DNA from: Nitrospirota bacterium
GTDB lineage: Bacteria; Nitrospirota; Nitrospiria; JACQBW01
Assembly (NCBI GenBank): GCA_016178585.1
Contig: JACOTA010000045.1
Span: 1 to 45,367, forward strand
Direction of reading: 5' to 3'
Length of the DNA: 45,367 nt
Made by a program: the position numbers and the translations under genes. Below, in pieces: positions 1 through 8,843 of this stretch. Under the pieces are notes generated by a model. That model had not been told where the DNA came from. It saw only the letters and a list, made by a program, of their open reading frames with translations, and did no database searches. Position 1 is the first letter of the stretch, and each line of letters opens with the position of its first letter.

Positions 1-2
1 GG

Positions 3-128
3 TTGGCAACATCCAAATGGAGACCCTGGCATGCGATTGTCTCTTGCATAGGAGACAATATGCCATATATGGATTTGGAAGTCCAGCAAAAAATGAAACC
101 TTACTTTAGGCGGGGGAGACCTGAGTAG
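3..128 (+). other. possible 3' end of a gene entering from the left edge
   Basis: One frame is open from the window edge to a TAG at 126-128 and encodes 41 residues ending in a basic segment (…KMKPYFRRGRPE). I do not recognise a family. A second frame is also open for 35 codons, so the openness is weak evidence. It could be the tail of a truncated gene or chance. I see nothing supportable between 129 and 264. Confidence 0.15.
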
Positions 129-264
129 TTACTATTTTTTAATATAAGTTAGCGGGGTTAGGGGTAGTTTTTGGTGAAGATTGAGAAGACTGAAGTACGG
201 ATAACCTGTGAAAAAGCCTTGGAAGAAAGCGATGGCACAGCCGTTCTGGTTGGATTCGGGATTG

Positions 265-651
265 TTAGGACTTAAAGTTTTGTCTGAAATATTCTGCGAG
301 GGAGGTTTTGCTGATTTTGCCTTGGGCGACGCCCAGGACAGTTTTGACGAGGGCGGCATTTGTGACTTGAATATCGATGCCGCTAAGCTTCAGGAACACC
401 AATGCTGCAGCAGTGCCAACACGCTTGTTGCCGTCCACAAATGGGTGGTTCTGTACAATATGAAAGAGGTACGCTGCGGCCATCTCGAAGAGATCGGCAT
501 GCAAATACTGACTGCCAAAGCCGGCCTGGGGTGTAGCGACAGCCGATTCCAGGAGAGAAAGATCACGGATGCCAGGGCTTCCACCATACCGTTTGATTTG
601 ATCGGCGTGGATTTGGAGAACTTCCTCAAGACTCAGAAAAAGCGGTTCCAT
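265..651 (-). CDS. doc: Doc/Fic-family toxin (death-on-curing)
   Basis: 128-residue protein of the Doc branch of the Fic superfamily. The signature HPFVDGNKR is at about residues 69-77, with the Doc-type lysine where AMPylating Fic enzymes have a glycine. Characterised Doc proteins phosphorylate elongation factor Tu and stop translation. Length and layout fit the family. The start ATG (649-651) is 3 bp after the stop of the AbrB-like gene, so the two form an antitoxin-first operon. The usual P1 Doc partner is Phd. Here the partner is a MazE/AbrB-type protein, a combination also common in chromosomal loci. The toxin looks intact. The family call is secure; the target is inferred. Confidence 0.9.
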   Translation of the reverse strand: MEPLFLSLEEVLQIHADQIKRYGGSPGIRDLSLLESAVATPQAGFGSQYLHADLFEMAAAYLFHIVQNHPFVDGNKRVGTAAALVFLKLSGIDIQVTNAALVKTVLGVAQGKISKTSLAEYFRQNFKS

Positions 652-654
652 TGG

Positions 655-882
655 TCAGTCTGCGAGTTTTTTGAGAGCCCGGCCATAGCGTTTGTTGACA
701 TCAGACAGAACCGCGCGAAAGGCCTTCTGCTTCTTTTCATCCCGGACGGGGCTGATGATCAGGCACTTTCCGTCGGTGGTGACTGAAAGAGGGGTGTCAT
801 TATTAATTTCCAGAAGGTCGAGCACAGGCCGGTCGATCACCAGCGCCAGGCTGTTGCCATGTTTGGTCAAACGTTTGATCAT
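655..882 (-). CDS. AbrB/MazE/SpoVT-type antitoxin
   Basis: 75-residue protein beginning MIKRLTKHGNSLALVIDRPV, the swapped-hairpin AbrB DNA-binding fold (basic stretch, then KHGNSLA and a hydrophobic strand). The charged C-terminal half would bind the Doc toxin. A longer reading frame begins at 921, but the ATG at 882 has a strong GGAGG about 7 bases upstream and starts exactly where the domain starts, so I place the start there. It is transcribed just ahead of the toxin and probably autoregulates the operon by binding its own promoter, as is usual for this family. Confidence 0.85.
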   Translation of the reverse strand: MIKRLTKHGNSLALVIDRPVLDLLEINNDTPLSVTTDGKCLIISPVRDEKKQKAFRAVLSDVNKRYGRALKKLAD

Positions 883-951
883 AAGAAAACCTCCAGGGAG
901 GATGAAGTAATGTATATCCATTGTAGTACCTCTTTTTCAAGAGGTCAAGAA

Positions 952-1149
952 AGAAACTTTATGGGTTCAGGAAAGAAAGTGCATGCCAGCCAGCAATTAA
1001 AGGTTTTAAAAGGGGGGAAGATTCAGTTAGATTTGAATGTCGCGGTCACCCCGGAGTTTACGCAATGGGTTCTGGGCTTCGGAGCGGGGGTAGAAGTCAT
1101 CAAGCCTCTGGAAGATTATGGGAATTTATCAAAAAATAAATCCCCGTAA
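952..1149 (+). pseudogene. 5'-truncated WYL-domain regulator (C-terminal remnant)
   Basis: The translated segment from about 970 (GSGKKVHASQQLKVLKGGKI…TQWVLGFGAGVEVIKPLE) matches the C-terminal extension typical of WYL regulators: an HxSQ motif, an alternating strand, then 'W(I/L)LGFGxxVEVxxPLE'. The upstream winged-helix and WYL core are missing. The open frame extends back to 859, but residues before about 970 look unrelated and overlap the antitoxin gene antisense. This is a remnant of a regulator that once preceded the cas operon; WYL proteins are often CRISPR-linked. The break lies between this remnant and the toxin-antitoxin pair. The C-terminal family match is by eye. Confidence 0.6.
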
Positions 1150-1179
1150 GATTTTTTCTAAAGAAAAAAAACAAGAATT

Positions 1180-1198
1180 TTTGACCTCGGATGTCAAA
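1180..1198. promoter_or_regulatory. inverted repeat upstream of cas5c (candidate operator)
   Basis: A perfect 6-bp inverted repeat TTTGAC-N7-GTCAAA lies 68 bp before the cas5c start, in the only non-coding gap ahead of the cas genes (1150-1265). Its TTGAC half also resembles a -35 element. It is suitably placed for a dimeric repressor or activator, and the nearby WYL remnant would be the obvious former ligand. No well-spaced -10 box is clear. Confidence 0.35.
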
Positions 1199-1265
1199 GG
1201 GGTGGAATAAAATAACCACAATTCTATTGTTTTTCTTTCAAGTAGAAAAGTATGGAGAGAAATAA

Positions 1266-1934
1266 ATGACAAAAAAATATGAAATCCAACTTGAAATTTC
1301 AGGTCCTACTGCTATTTGGACAAGACCGGACTCTGGGGATTGCCCCGTGAGTTATCCGGCTCCTACGTACTCTGCGGTCAAAGGAATTTTCGAGGCAATT
1401 CTATTCATCCAAGCCGTGGAGATAGTGCCGTGCAAAGTCGAAATATGTGCGCCCATCGTATATCACACTTACAACACCAACTACGGTGGTCCACTCCGTA
1501 AGTCCGATCAGATCAACAAGGGCGCAAGCTACCAGCTATTATCCTCAGTGCTTGTCAACCCCTGTTATCGATTGTACGCAGTTGCTCAATCCAATGTGAA
1601 GACGAATGGCAGAGTTTCAGAAAAAACTTTGGCTTGGCTGAGTCGTACCACTTCTGCCCCTCACGCATATCAAGAAATGTTCAACAGAAGGCTAAAACGA
1701 GGGCAGAACCATTATATCCCCTGCTTGGGCTGGAAGGAATTTACGCCTGATTACGTCGGCGCATTCCGGCCCGAAACGCGGGTATACACGGATTTCAACA
1801 TGACCTTGTCGAGCATGTTGCGGCAGGTGTTTCCGGATGGTTTGAGGTCCGAGGCGCGCTATGTCTTCGATCAAGACGTTGATATTCGAGGCGGTGAGTT
1901 GAAATATCATCCGGAGGTGGATCATGCTCAATGA
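1266..1934 (+). CDS. cas5c: Cas5c (Cas5d), type I-C pre-crRNA endoribonuclease
   Basis: 222 residues. In type I-C systems, which lack Cas6, Cas5c cuts pre-crRNA at the base of the repeat hairpin and stays bound as a Cascade subunit. The conserved segment with an arginine pair, KRGQ and a following aromatic/LG/EF pattern is at about residues 139-159 (MFNRRLKRGQ…CLGWKEF). The N-terminal RAMP strand is clear, with a proline-rich loop at 26-35. The start ATG has GGAGAG 6 bases upstream. The gene overlaps cas8c by 11 bp. It is the first gene of the operon, with cas3 displaced downstream. I could not assign catalytic Tyr/Lys/His by position. Confidence 0.93.
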   Translation: MTKKYEIQLEISGPTAIWTRPDSGDCPVSYPAPTYSAVKGIFEAILFIQAVEIVPCKVEICAPIVYHTYNTNYGGPLRKSDQINKGASYQLLSSVLVNPCYRLYAVAQSNVKTNGRVSEKTLAWLSRTTSAPHAYQEMFNRRLKRGQNHYIPCLGWKEFTPDYVGAFRPETRVYTDFNMTLSSMLRQVFPDGLRSEARYVFDQDVDIRGGELKYHPEVDHAQ

Positions 1935-4050
1935 ACTTTATGATGCAGCTCGCAGTCTTGAAGCCGCCGGGATAAGCCCTCCGGACTGGCATAAGGAATA
2001 TGTGCCAGTTCGTGCTCCTAAACTGGCATTCTTCGTCTATATTGACCAGCAGGGTGAAATCACGGCTATCGAGCGCGTCGGCGACAAAGCGGACGTTGCT
2101 GATCTCCGGACTTGGGAATCGAAAGGCGACTTAAGGCAGTCTTTCCCCTATTTCAACATCCCTCCCCTGCTATGGATTGAATTCGATCCAGAACAGAATG
2201 AGGACGATAAATCTATAAAGAAGGCACTGAAAGCGAACAAGCTGACTAGAGAACAACTTGTTCAACTCTTAGAGAAAACTAGAAACGACGAGCCGACAAA
2301 AAAATGGCAAGAGAATTTCCGCAATAAAATAGGGAAATGTTTAGACAAGGGCAGGGTCTTGAAGAGTGTGCTTGGGGAAGCGCCCCAAATGTATCAATCT
2401 ATCATCGAGTTGATTGATCGTTTGGAAAACACATCGGCAGAAGATCTCTACAATAAACTTTTCAAAACCTTGAAGGACAAGATGTTGACCCAGCCGAAAG
2501 CGGCAGGGAAATATTTTGATGGTTTATTTTCTTGGAGTGAAGAAGGTCCCGGCAACGACGTTACGCTCTTTCTTGAATTAGTTGATGGTGCATCTCGTTT
2601 CGAATACCCGGTAAAAAATAAAAGCGTCAGAGACTGGATCAACGATAGACTCCTTTCCCAAGTTGAAAACAGGGGTGCCTCGTCTCCGACACTCGATATT
2701 TTCGGAAACCACAGCGTAGGATGGGAATTAACCTTCGATGATGTCCGCATGAAGAATACGCTGGGAATTGTAAAGCTGCGAGCAATGGCATCTGCGGCTG
2801 TGTGCCAGTATCGCTACGGCAAGGCTGATGCAGAATCCTGCCGGGTAGGCCAAGAGAGCCGCAGAAAGATGAAAGGGGCCCTTGAATGGCTAACCGACCC
2901 ATCCCATAAAGGCAAGACGTGGGATACTGTGGCGCGTGCAGCGGACAACAAAGAAATCCTCCTATCGTACCCATCAATGTTACCGCCAGAACCGCCAGAC
3001 ATAGCCATCATGTTCGGCGGCGCGTTGGAAAGTGATACTGACAATACAGGACGATTTGAGAATTGCGCTCAAAATGTTACAGGCTCCCTGCGTGGACTCA
3101 TGGCAAAGAACCCGAATTTGGATATTCGGGTGTTTGTCCTGCGAAAGATGGACACTGCCCGCACGCGAGTGTCCAACCACCGCCGCTATAGCGCGCAACA
3201 CCTGATCGACTCCGCAAAGAATTGGCAGATGGGCTGTCGCAATCTCCCCCGTATCTTGATCAAACAGTTCGTCCATGGGGGGGGGCGACCAGAGTGGCGG
3301 GAAGCTCAAACACCCTTTCCCATGGAGGTGGTCTGGATGCTCAATACCTTTTGGTCGCGTGGCATGAAGGGAACAACAAAGGGAAAAGGCCAGCCGCAAT
3401 GGTCACCCATAGCAGTTAAAGATATTGCCGCTGAGGATGGCATTAGCCTGCTCCTGGAAGAAGGAGTTTTTCTCCAGCCGATCCTTCACCACGCTTTATA
3501 TGGTGCTACTCGTAATGGCGTTGGCTTGGTGTTGGCGCTTGGGCAGGCGCACGCACAAGACCAAGTCTTTACTACTGATAAGAACTACGCGCGGCAGGCA
3601 GTGATTCTGCCAAGCCTTCTTGGAATTTTACTCTTCAAGATAAATATCACAAAGGAGGATTATATGAAGTCTCCACCCTATTTGATTGGCAGGTTACTGA
3701 GCCTCGCCGACCAGTTGCATTACCACTATTGTCAGCATGTGCGGAAGAATAGTATACCCCCTCAACTGATGGGCAATGCGCTGATGCCGACCGCTTTGGA
3801 AGAGCCGGTCAAGGCGCTCGCCCTCTATTCGAACAGGATATTGCCGTATCAGGCGTGGGCCAAGACAGTTTCCGGAGATCCGGTAGGGTTGGCTCGTTAC
3901 TTCCTTTCAGAGTTAGGAAAAACCTGTTCCGAGGTATCGCTGAGTAAAATTTCGGAACGCTGCACTGACGCGGACAAGGCGCAGATGCTGATTGGTTATC
4001 TGGCACGCACCGAAAAAACTGACTCTGAAACTAAACAAAAAGGAGAGTGA
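1924..4050 (+). CDS. cas8c: Cas8c (Csd1), type I-C Cascade large subunit
   Basis: 708 residues, slightly longer than a typical Csd1. Cas8c recognises the PAM and positions the DNA for Cas3. The N-terminus (MLNELYDAARSLEAAG…) and the mid-protein block 'YRYGKADAESCRVGQESRRK' fit Csd1. The ATG follows GGAGG and overlaps cas5c by 11 bp, suggesting translational coupling. The C-terminal 128 residues are also predicted to be made separately as Cas11c from an internal ribosome binding site (see 3664). The gene ends overlapping or just before cas7c. Confidence 0.93.
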   Translation: MLNELYDAARSLEAAGISPPDWHKEYVPVRAPKLAFFVYIDQQGEITAIERVGDKADVADLRTWESKGDLRQSFPYFNIPPLLWIEFDPEQNEDDKSIKKALKANKLTREQLVQLLEKTRNDEPTKKWQENFRNKIGKCLDKGRVLKSVLGEAPQMYQSIIELIDRLENTSAEDLYNKLFKTLKDKMLTQPKAAGKYFDGLFSWSEEGPGNDVTLFLELVDGASRFEYPVKNKSVRDWINDRLLSQVENRGASSPTLDIFGNHSVGWELTFDDVRMKNTLGIVKLRAMASAAVCQYRYGKADAESCRVGQESRRKMKGALEWLTDPSHKGKTWDTVARAADNKEILLSYPSMLPPEPPDIAIMFGGALESDTDNTGRFENCAQNVTGSLRGLMAKNPNLDIRVFVLRKMDTARTRVSNHRRYSAQHLIDSAKNWQMGCRNLPRILIKQFVHGGGRPEWREAQTPFPMEVVWMLNTFWSRGMKGTTKGKGQPQWSPIAVKDIAAEDGISLLLEEGVFLQPILHHALYGATRNGVGLVLALGQAHAQDQVFTTDKNYARQAVILPSLLGILLFKINITKEDYMKSPPYLIGRLLSLADQLHYHYCQHVRKNSIPPQLMGNALMPTALEEPVKALALYSNRILPYQAWAKTVSGDPVGLARYFLSELGKTCSEVSLSKISERCTDADKAQMLIGYLARTEKTDSETKQKGE
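3651..3658 (+). promoter_or_regulatory. internal Shine-Dalgarno for cas11c inside cas8c
   Basis: AAAGGAGG lies inside the cas8c coding sequence, 5 bases before an in-frame ATG at 3664. It is one of the best ribosome binding sites in the window, and better than expected for a random internal methionine. Confidence 0.7.
3664..4050 (+). CDS. cas11c: Cas11c small subunit from internal start within cas8c
   Basis: The ATG at 3664 is in frame with cas8c (codon 581) and preceded by AAAGGAGG with a 5-base spacer. The product would be 128 residues (MKSPPYLIGRLLSLADQLHY…), matching the C-terminal helical domain of Cas8c. Type I-C loci are known to encode the small subunit Cas11c this way, and it lines the Cascade belly and stabilises the R-loop. 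The length is close to what is described for Cas11c. The site, frame and position are seen directly; expression is inferred from the known I-C mechanism. Confidence 0.75.
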   Translation: MKSPPYLIGRLLSLADQLHYHYCQHVRKNSIPPQLMGNALMPTALEEPVKALALYSNRILPYQAWAKTVSGDPVGLARYFLSELGKTCSEVSLSKISERCTDADKAQMLIGYLARTEKTDSETKQKGE

Positions 4051-4052
4051 AC

Positions 4053-4916
4053 ATGAACACTGAGATCAAGCGCGCCACCGGTCTGTTGATTATCGAGGTT
4101 ATCAATTCCAACCCAAACGGAGATCCTGACCGTGAGAGCGATCCGCGTCAGCGGCCCGATGGCAGAGGCGAAATTTCACCGGTTTCCTTCAAACGTAAGT
4201 TGCGCGACCTTGCTGAGGACAAGGAAGGCCCAGTCTGGCAGCAACTCAGCCAACAAATGAAACTGGACCAAAAGGAATTTGTCATCCTGGAGTCCCGCGA
4301 TACAAAAAAAGGGGATTACAAGGGGGCAATAAAAAAAGAACTTGAAGATGGGGCTTCAGCATTCAAACAAAAATATTGGGATGGCCGCATCTTTGGAAAT
4401 ACCTTTCTCGAAGAAGCGATGGACAAAGGGACGATCAAGACCGGCGTTGTTCAATTCGGTCTCGGTCTGTCGATTTCCCCTATCGAGATTGAGCGCCACA
4501 CCAACACAAATAAAGCAGGTGTTGAGGAGGGGAAAACCGCCGGTATGGCCCCTATGGGGTATCGCTTTGTCCAGCACGGCATTTATTGCATGCCCTTCTT
4601 TGTTAATCCCAGCATGGCACACAAGTCTGGTTGCACGGCGGTTGATATCGATCTCCTCAAGAAGCTAATTCCTCATGCTTATGCCCATACCCGCTCGCAT
4701 GCCCGCCCCTTCGTCGATCTCCGTCACGCTTGGTATTGCGAACACAACAATCCGCTCGGGTCATGCTCCGACTTTGCGCTCATTGATGCTCTCAGACCGA
4801 AAAAGAAGGATGATCCCAGCACATCGTCGAAGTCTTGGGATGACTACGATGCTCCTGCTGAACTACCAGCGGACCTTGCGTCAAAAGTGGTCTGTATTGA
4901 TCTTGTCGGGAGGTAA
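4053..4916 (+). CDS. cas7: Cas7c (Csd2), type I-C Cascade backbone subunit
   Basis: 287 residues. Cas7 polymerises along the crRNA spacer to form the Cascade filament. The N-terminus MNTEIKRATGLLIIEVINSN followed by PNGDPD is the hallmark of Csd2. Two starts are possible: GTG at 4047 (overlapping the cas8c stop) and ATG at 4053. I prefer ATG 4053 because the AAAGGAG sequence lies 7 bases upstream of it and much too close to the GTG. The stop is directly adjacent to the cas3 ATG at 4917. Confidence 0.93.
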   Translation: MNTEIKRATGLLIIEVINSNPNGDPDRESDPRQRPDGRGEISPVSFKRKLRDLAEDKEGPVWQQLSQQMKLDQKEFVILESRDTKKGDYKGAIKKELEDGASAFKQKYWDGRIFGNTFLEEAMDKGTIKTGVVQFGLGLSISPIEIERHTNTNKAGVEEGKTAGMAPMGYRFVQHGIYCMPFFVNPSMAHKSGCTAVDIDLLKKLIPHAYAHTRSHARPFVDLRHAWYCEHNNPLGSCSDFALIDALRPKKKDDPSTSSKSWDDYDAPAELPADLASKVVCIDLVGR

Positions 4917-7151
4917 ATGAGCTATCTTGCCCACAGCGCCAGACCGGATCAAAGTATTCCGGCGCAGGGGTACGGCGAGCACATCCGCGCCAGCCGTGAC
5001 AGCGCACTCCTACATGCCGAAAAATGCGGGCGTTATTCAAAGCGCTTCGGTGAGATGCTGGTTGCAACGGCAACGCTTGCGGGGGAGTTCCATGACTTCG
5101 GAAAACTGGACGATGCCAACCAAAAGGTGCTTGCTGGAACCGGCGGCGGTAAGTTGCCGGTTCCTCATGTGGACGCTGGTGCGGCGCATCTGTTAAATAA
5201 AGGCGATCAGGCAAGTAAGTACGCGGCTCTTATTTGTTACGCTCACCACCGTGGTCTCCCATCTCTTCCCGAAGAAATCAATAGGTCACAACATTGGATG
5301 CGAGATGGCTCGCCGGAGTGGCGGGCATACGCCAACGCCCATCTCGCCGAATATCTACGGAGACATCGTGATTGTGTTGAGGAGGCTAATTCACTATTGC
5401 CACCTTCTCTCGAAACCAATCAACTTCAAGTCCTCTGGCGGCTTGCTCTTTCCTGCCAAGCCGACGCAGACCATGGTGATACCGCGCGCCATTACGGAAA
5501 GGCCCCCTTAAATACCCCGCCACTACTCAGAGCAAAAGAACGGCTTGCGGTGCTTGATTCCTATGTTGCGGAATTGCGTAATCGGGGTCGTGACGCTCCC
5601 CGCACGGAGTTGCGCCAGGCAATTTACCAAGCATGTAAAAGTGCGAGCACGCAGCCTCATCTTTACGCATGTGATGCGCCGGTAGGTTCCGGCAAGACCA
5701 CGGCGGTGATGGCGCATCTGCTCAAGGCCGCCTCCGATAAAAATTTGCGCCGGATATTCGTCGTATTACCGTATACCAATATTATTACCCAGGCTGTTGA
5801 AGTTTACCGTGAGGCGTTGGCGCTGAAGGGTGAAAACCCGGAAGAAGTTGTTGCTGAGCACCATCACAAGGCTGATTATGCCACACCCGAAAGTCGTCGA
5901 TTCACAATGTTGTGGCATGCGCCCATTGTCGTAACTACTGCTGTCCAGTTCTTCGAAACCCTTGCCTCGAACATGCCGGCCGATCTTCGTAAGCTACATC
6001 GATTACCCGGATCGGCAGTCTTTCTCGACGAAGCTCACGCGGCATTACCCGCATATTTGTGGCCACAGGCATGGTTATGGCTAAACGAACTGTCTGAGCA
6101 TTGGGGATGCCACTTTGTTTTTGCCTCCGGGTCGCTTACTCGATTCTGGGAATTGCCTGATTTTCACCCACAGACGAATTCGCAGCAATCCAGTTTACAC
6201 GTGCTACCGGAACTGGTTACCCAAGCCCCACGGACACAGGCGTTTGACCGGGAACAAAAGCGTGTAATTTACAGGCCAAAGCCCAAGCCTTTCGATTTAG
6301 ACGGTTTGGTGAAATGGGTTGGCCAACATCCAGGGCCAAGGTTACTTATAATGAACACGGTCCAATCAACTGCTGTGGTCGCTAGGGAAATGGCGAAGCG
6401 CTACGGCTGCGGGAAGGTCGAGCACCTATCCACGGCTTTGACGCCTGCAGACCGCGAAATTACTCTGAACCACGTCAAACAACGCCTTATCAGCAGTTCC
6501 GACCCTGACTGGACATTAGTCGCGACTTCATGCGTGGAAGCTGGAGTGGATTTCTCGTTTCGCGTAGGCTTTCGTGAGCGGGCAAGTTTGATGAGTCTCA
6601 TACAGCTTGGAGGGCGAGTCAATCGAGGCCATGAAGAGGATCGAGCAACGGTTTGGGATTTTCAGATCATCCCCGATGCCTTGCTTCGTCTTCATCCAAA
6701 GTTCAGAACGGCGGCTCGCGTGTTAGGGGAACTCTTCGAAGAGGGCAAAGTCGCGCCGGAGTTCTGTATGGAAGCCCTGAAGCGGGAGATTCGCTGGGAC
6801 AATACGATAAGTGATGAGCTCTTACGAGCCGAAAGTGCCGGCGATGCTAGGAATGCCGACTTTCCGAAGGTAGCAGAACTATTCAAGGTGATAGATAGCA
6901 ATACCGTAACTGTCGTCGTCGCTAGCAAACTGCAAGAACAGTTGCGGCAGGGAAAATGGTGCGGGAAGGATGAACTACAAAAACATAGTGTTCAGATCTG
7001 GGGTTGGCGGGTGGAAGATCTCCGCCTGGAGGAATTCATGAGATCCCCTCGCGTTTACGGATGGCAGTTACCGTACGACAGCTTTCTCGGCTACATGGCG
7101 GGGCTGCTCCCCGATATAGAGTTTGTGAGTGGCAAGCCAACGGTGATTTAG
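4917..7151 (+). CDS. cas3: Cas3 HD-nuclease/helicase
   Basis: 744 residues. Recruited by Cascade, it nicks and degrades target DNA while translocating. The N-terminal HD domain shows H22, the HD dyad at 59-60 (FHDFGKLDDAN), H84 and HH at 110-111. The SF2 helicase has Walker A PVGSGKTT at about 255-262 and a DEAH box at about 371-374 (FLDEAHAALP). A motif VI-like 'LGGRVNRGHEED' segment follows. All key residues appear present, so it looks active. It begins on the base after the cas7 stop. Its position between cas7 and cas4 differs from the usual I-C order, where cas3 leads the operon. Confidence 0.95.
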   Translation: MSYLAHSARPDQSIPAQGYGEHIRASRDSALLHAEKCGRYSKRFGEMLVATATLAGEFHDFGKLDDANQKVLAGTGGGKLPVPHVDAGAAHLLNKGDQASKYAALICYAHHRGLPSLPEEINRSQHWMRDGSPEWRAYANAHLAEYLRRHRDCVEEANSLLPPSLETNQLQVLWRLALSCQADADHGDTARHYGKAPLNTPPLLRAKERLAVLDSYVAELRNRGRDAPRTELRQAIYQACKSASTQPHLYACDAPVGSGKTTAVMAHLLKAASDKNLRRIFVVLPYTNIITQAVEVYREALALKGENPEEVVAEHHHKADYATPESRRFTMLWHAPIVVTTAVQFFETLASNMPADLRKLHRLPGSAVFLDEAHAALPAYLWPQAWLWLNELSEHWGCHFVFASGSLTRFWELPDFHPQTNSQQSSLHVLPELVTQAPRTQAFDREQKRVIYRPKPKPFDLDGLVKWVGQHPGPRLLIMNTVQSTAVVAREMAKRYGCGKVEHLSTALTPADREITLNHVKQRLISSSDPDWTLVATSCVEAGVDFSFRVGFRERASLMSLIQLGGRVNRGHEEDRATVWDFQIIPDALLRLHPKFRTAARVLGELFEEGKVAPEFCMEALKREIRWDNTISDELLRAESAGDARNADFPKVAELFKVIDSNTVTVVVASKLQEQLRQGKWCGKDELQKHSVQIWGWRVEDLRLEEFMRSPRVYGWQLPYDSFLGYMAGLLPDIEFVSGKPTVI

Positions 7152-7152
7152 C

Positions 7153-7773
7153 ATGGATGAGGCAACTATCCCCATTTCCGCCCTGAATCAATACACATAC
7201 TGCTCTCGCCGTTGTGCGCTTATTCATGTAGAGCAGACGTTTGAGGAGAATATTTATACCATGCGGGGTCGTGACTTGCATGAGCGGACGGACACCCCGG
7301 AAGAAAGTGGATGGGAAGATGGAATCCGGATTGAGCGGGCACTTCCTCTCTGGAATAATCGTTTGGGTTTGATTGGCAAAGCAGATGTGGTTGAATTCCA
7401 CGGTGAAACTCCCTATCCGGTGGAATATAAACACGGGCGTTTACACAAGTATGAAAATGATGATCTCCAACTCTGTGCCCAGGCATTATGTCTGGAGGAA
7501 ATGACCGGTCAGCCTGTTCCCCGTGGAGCTATCTTTCACCATAGTTCCCGCAGTCGGCGTGAAGTGGCATTTGACCATGAGCTTCATAATCTCGTTGAAA
7601 TTACAATTAAAGCAATCAGGGGAATGTTTTCATCAAAAACAATCCCTCCGCCAGTAAATGATGCTCGTTGCCGGAATTGCTCTCTCCAAGAGGCCTGTAT
7701 GCCTTCCGCGATTGCAGAACAAAAGCGAACCCGTTTACTACATGAAAACTTATTCCGGGTGATAGACCCATAA
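7153..7773 (+). CDS. cas4: Cas4 exonuclease (spacer adaptation)
   Basis: 206 residues, RecB-like nuclease with an iron-sulfur cluster. Cas4 trims prespacers and selects PAM-bearing ends together with Cas1-Cas2. Cys17 or Cys21 and the C-terminal Cys172, Cys175 and Cys181 are the expected cluster ligands. The nuclease residues are Asp77 (GKADVV) and the Glu90-x-Lys92 pair (VEYKHG). The start is one base after the cas3 stop with no clear ribosome binding site, so translation is probably coupled. Complete. Confidence 0.93.
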   Translation: MDEATIPISALNQYTYCSRRCALIHVEQTFEENIYTMRGRDLHERTDTPEESGWEDGIRIERALPLWNNRLGLIGKADVVEFHGETPYPVEYKHGRLHKYENDDLQLCAQALCLEEMTGQPVPRGAIFHHSSRSRREVAFDHELHNLVEITIKAIRGMFSSKTIPPPVNDARCRNCSLQEACMPSAIAEQKRTRLLHENLFRVIDP

Positions 7774-7805
7774 AGCCAGGTTTAATTTATGGTAATGGAA
7801 CAAAA

Positions 7806-8837
7806 ATGCATCAACTGTTGAACACTTTATATATTACCACTGAAGGGGCGTATCTCCATTTAGATCATGATACCCTTAAGGTGGAGGTCGAAAAAGAAAC
7901 AAAACTCCAGGTGCCGATTCATCATTTGGGAGGCGTTGTCTGTTTTGGAAATGTGATGGTGAGCCCATTTGCGATGCACCGATGTGCTGAAGACGGCCGC
8001 TTTATGGTGTTACTTGATCGCAATGGCCGGTTTAAAGCTCGTGTTGAAGGTCCTGTTTCGGGGAATGTCCTTTTAAGGAAGGCTCAACATGAAGCCATGA
8101 CCAATAATCAAATAACAATTTCCATTGCTAAAAATATTGTGGCTGGCAAGATTCAAAATACCCGGCAGGTTATTCTTCGAGGTGCCCGGGACACCGATGA
8201 TCAGCAAGATGTTTTGACATTAAAAGCCACAGCCGAGTCTCTTGGAGGCGCTTTGTCAAGACTTTCAAATTGCGAGGACCTTGATCAAATTCGGGGTGTT
8301 GAGGGGGAATCAGCCCGAACTTATTTTGGATCATTTGACAAGCTGGTTCGAGAAGACCGTGAATCATTTAAGCTGAACGGGCGAACCCGTCGTCCTCCAT
8401 TGGACAGGATGAACGCCCTTATTTCATTTATATACGCATTGTTAATGAACGATTGCGTGGCGGCGGCGGAGGGAGTTGGATTAGACCCGCAGATGGGATT
8501 TTTGCATGCCCTCCGGCCAGGCCGTGCGGCATTGGCGCTCGATTTAATGGAAGAGTTTCGCTCTATCCTGGCAGATCGTTTGGCATTAACTCTCGTAAAC
8601 CGCAGGCAGATCAATAAAAATTGTTTTATTGAAAGACCTGGCGGAGCGATTCATTTAAATGACGAAGGGAGAAAAGAGGTGGTCATTGCTTATCAAAAAC
8701 GGAAACAGGAAGAAATTCTCCATCCTTTCCTGGAACAAAAAATGCCGATTGGTTTGATTCCACATGTTCAAGCGCGCTTGCTTGCCCGAACATTGCGTGG
8801 GGATATGGAAGAATATATTCCTTTTTTGTACCGGTGA
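7806..8837 (+). CDS. cas1: Cas1 integrase, type I-C
   Basis: 343 residues. Metal-dependent integrase that, with Cas2, inserts new spacers at the leader end. The acidic/His active site is visible: Glu166 in GVEGESA, His234 in GFLHALRPGR and the acidic pair Asp246/Glu249 in LDLMEEFR. The typical length and an N-terminal beta-sheet beginning MHQLLNTLYITTEGAYL support a complete protein. It follows cas4 by 32 bp and precedes cas2 by 6 bp. Confidence 0.96.
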   Translation: MHQLLNTLYITTEGAYLHLDHDTLKVEVEKETKLQVPIHHLGGVVCFGNVMVSPFAMHRCAEDGRFMVLLDRNGRFKARVEGPVSGNVLLRKAQHEAMTNNQITISIAKNIVAGKIQNTRQVILRGARDTDDQQDVLTLKATAESLGGALSRLSNCEDLDQIRGVEGESARTYFGSFDKLVREDRESFKLNGRTRRPPLDRMNALISFIYALLMNDCVAAAEGVGLDPQMGFLHALRPGRAALALDLMEEFRSILADRLALTLVNRRQINKNCFIERPGGAIHLNDEGRKEVVIAYQKRKQEEILHPFLEQKMPIGLIPHVQARLLARTLRGDMEEYIPFLYR

Positions 8838-8843
8838 GATCAG

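Noticed and set aside
208-786. Plus-strand 192-codon frame opposite the doc gene
   Set aside because: It is the antisense of the clear Doc toxin and antitoxin, with no recognisable domain.
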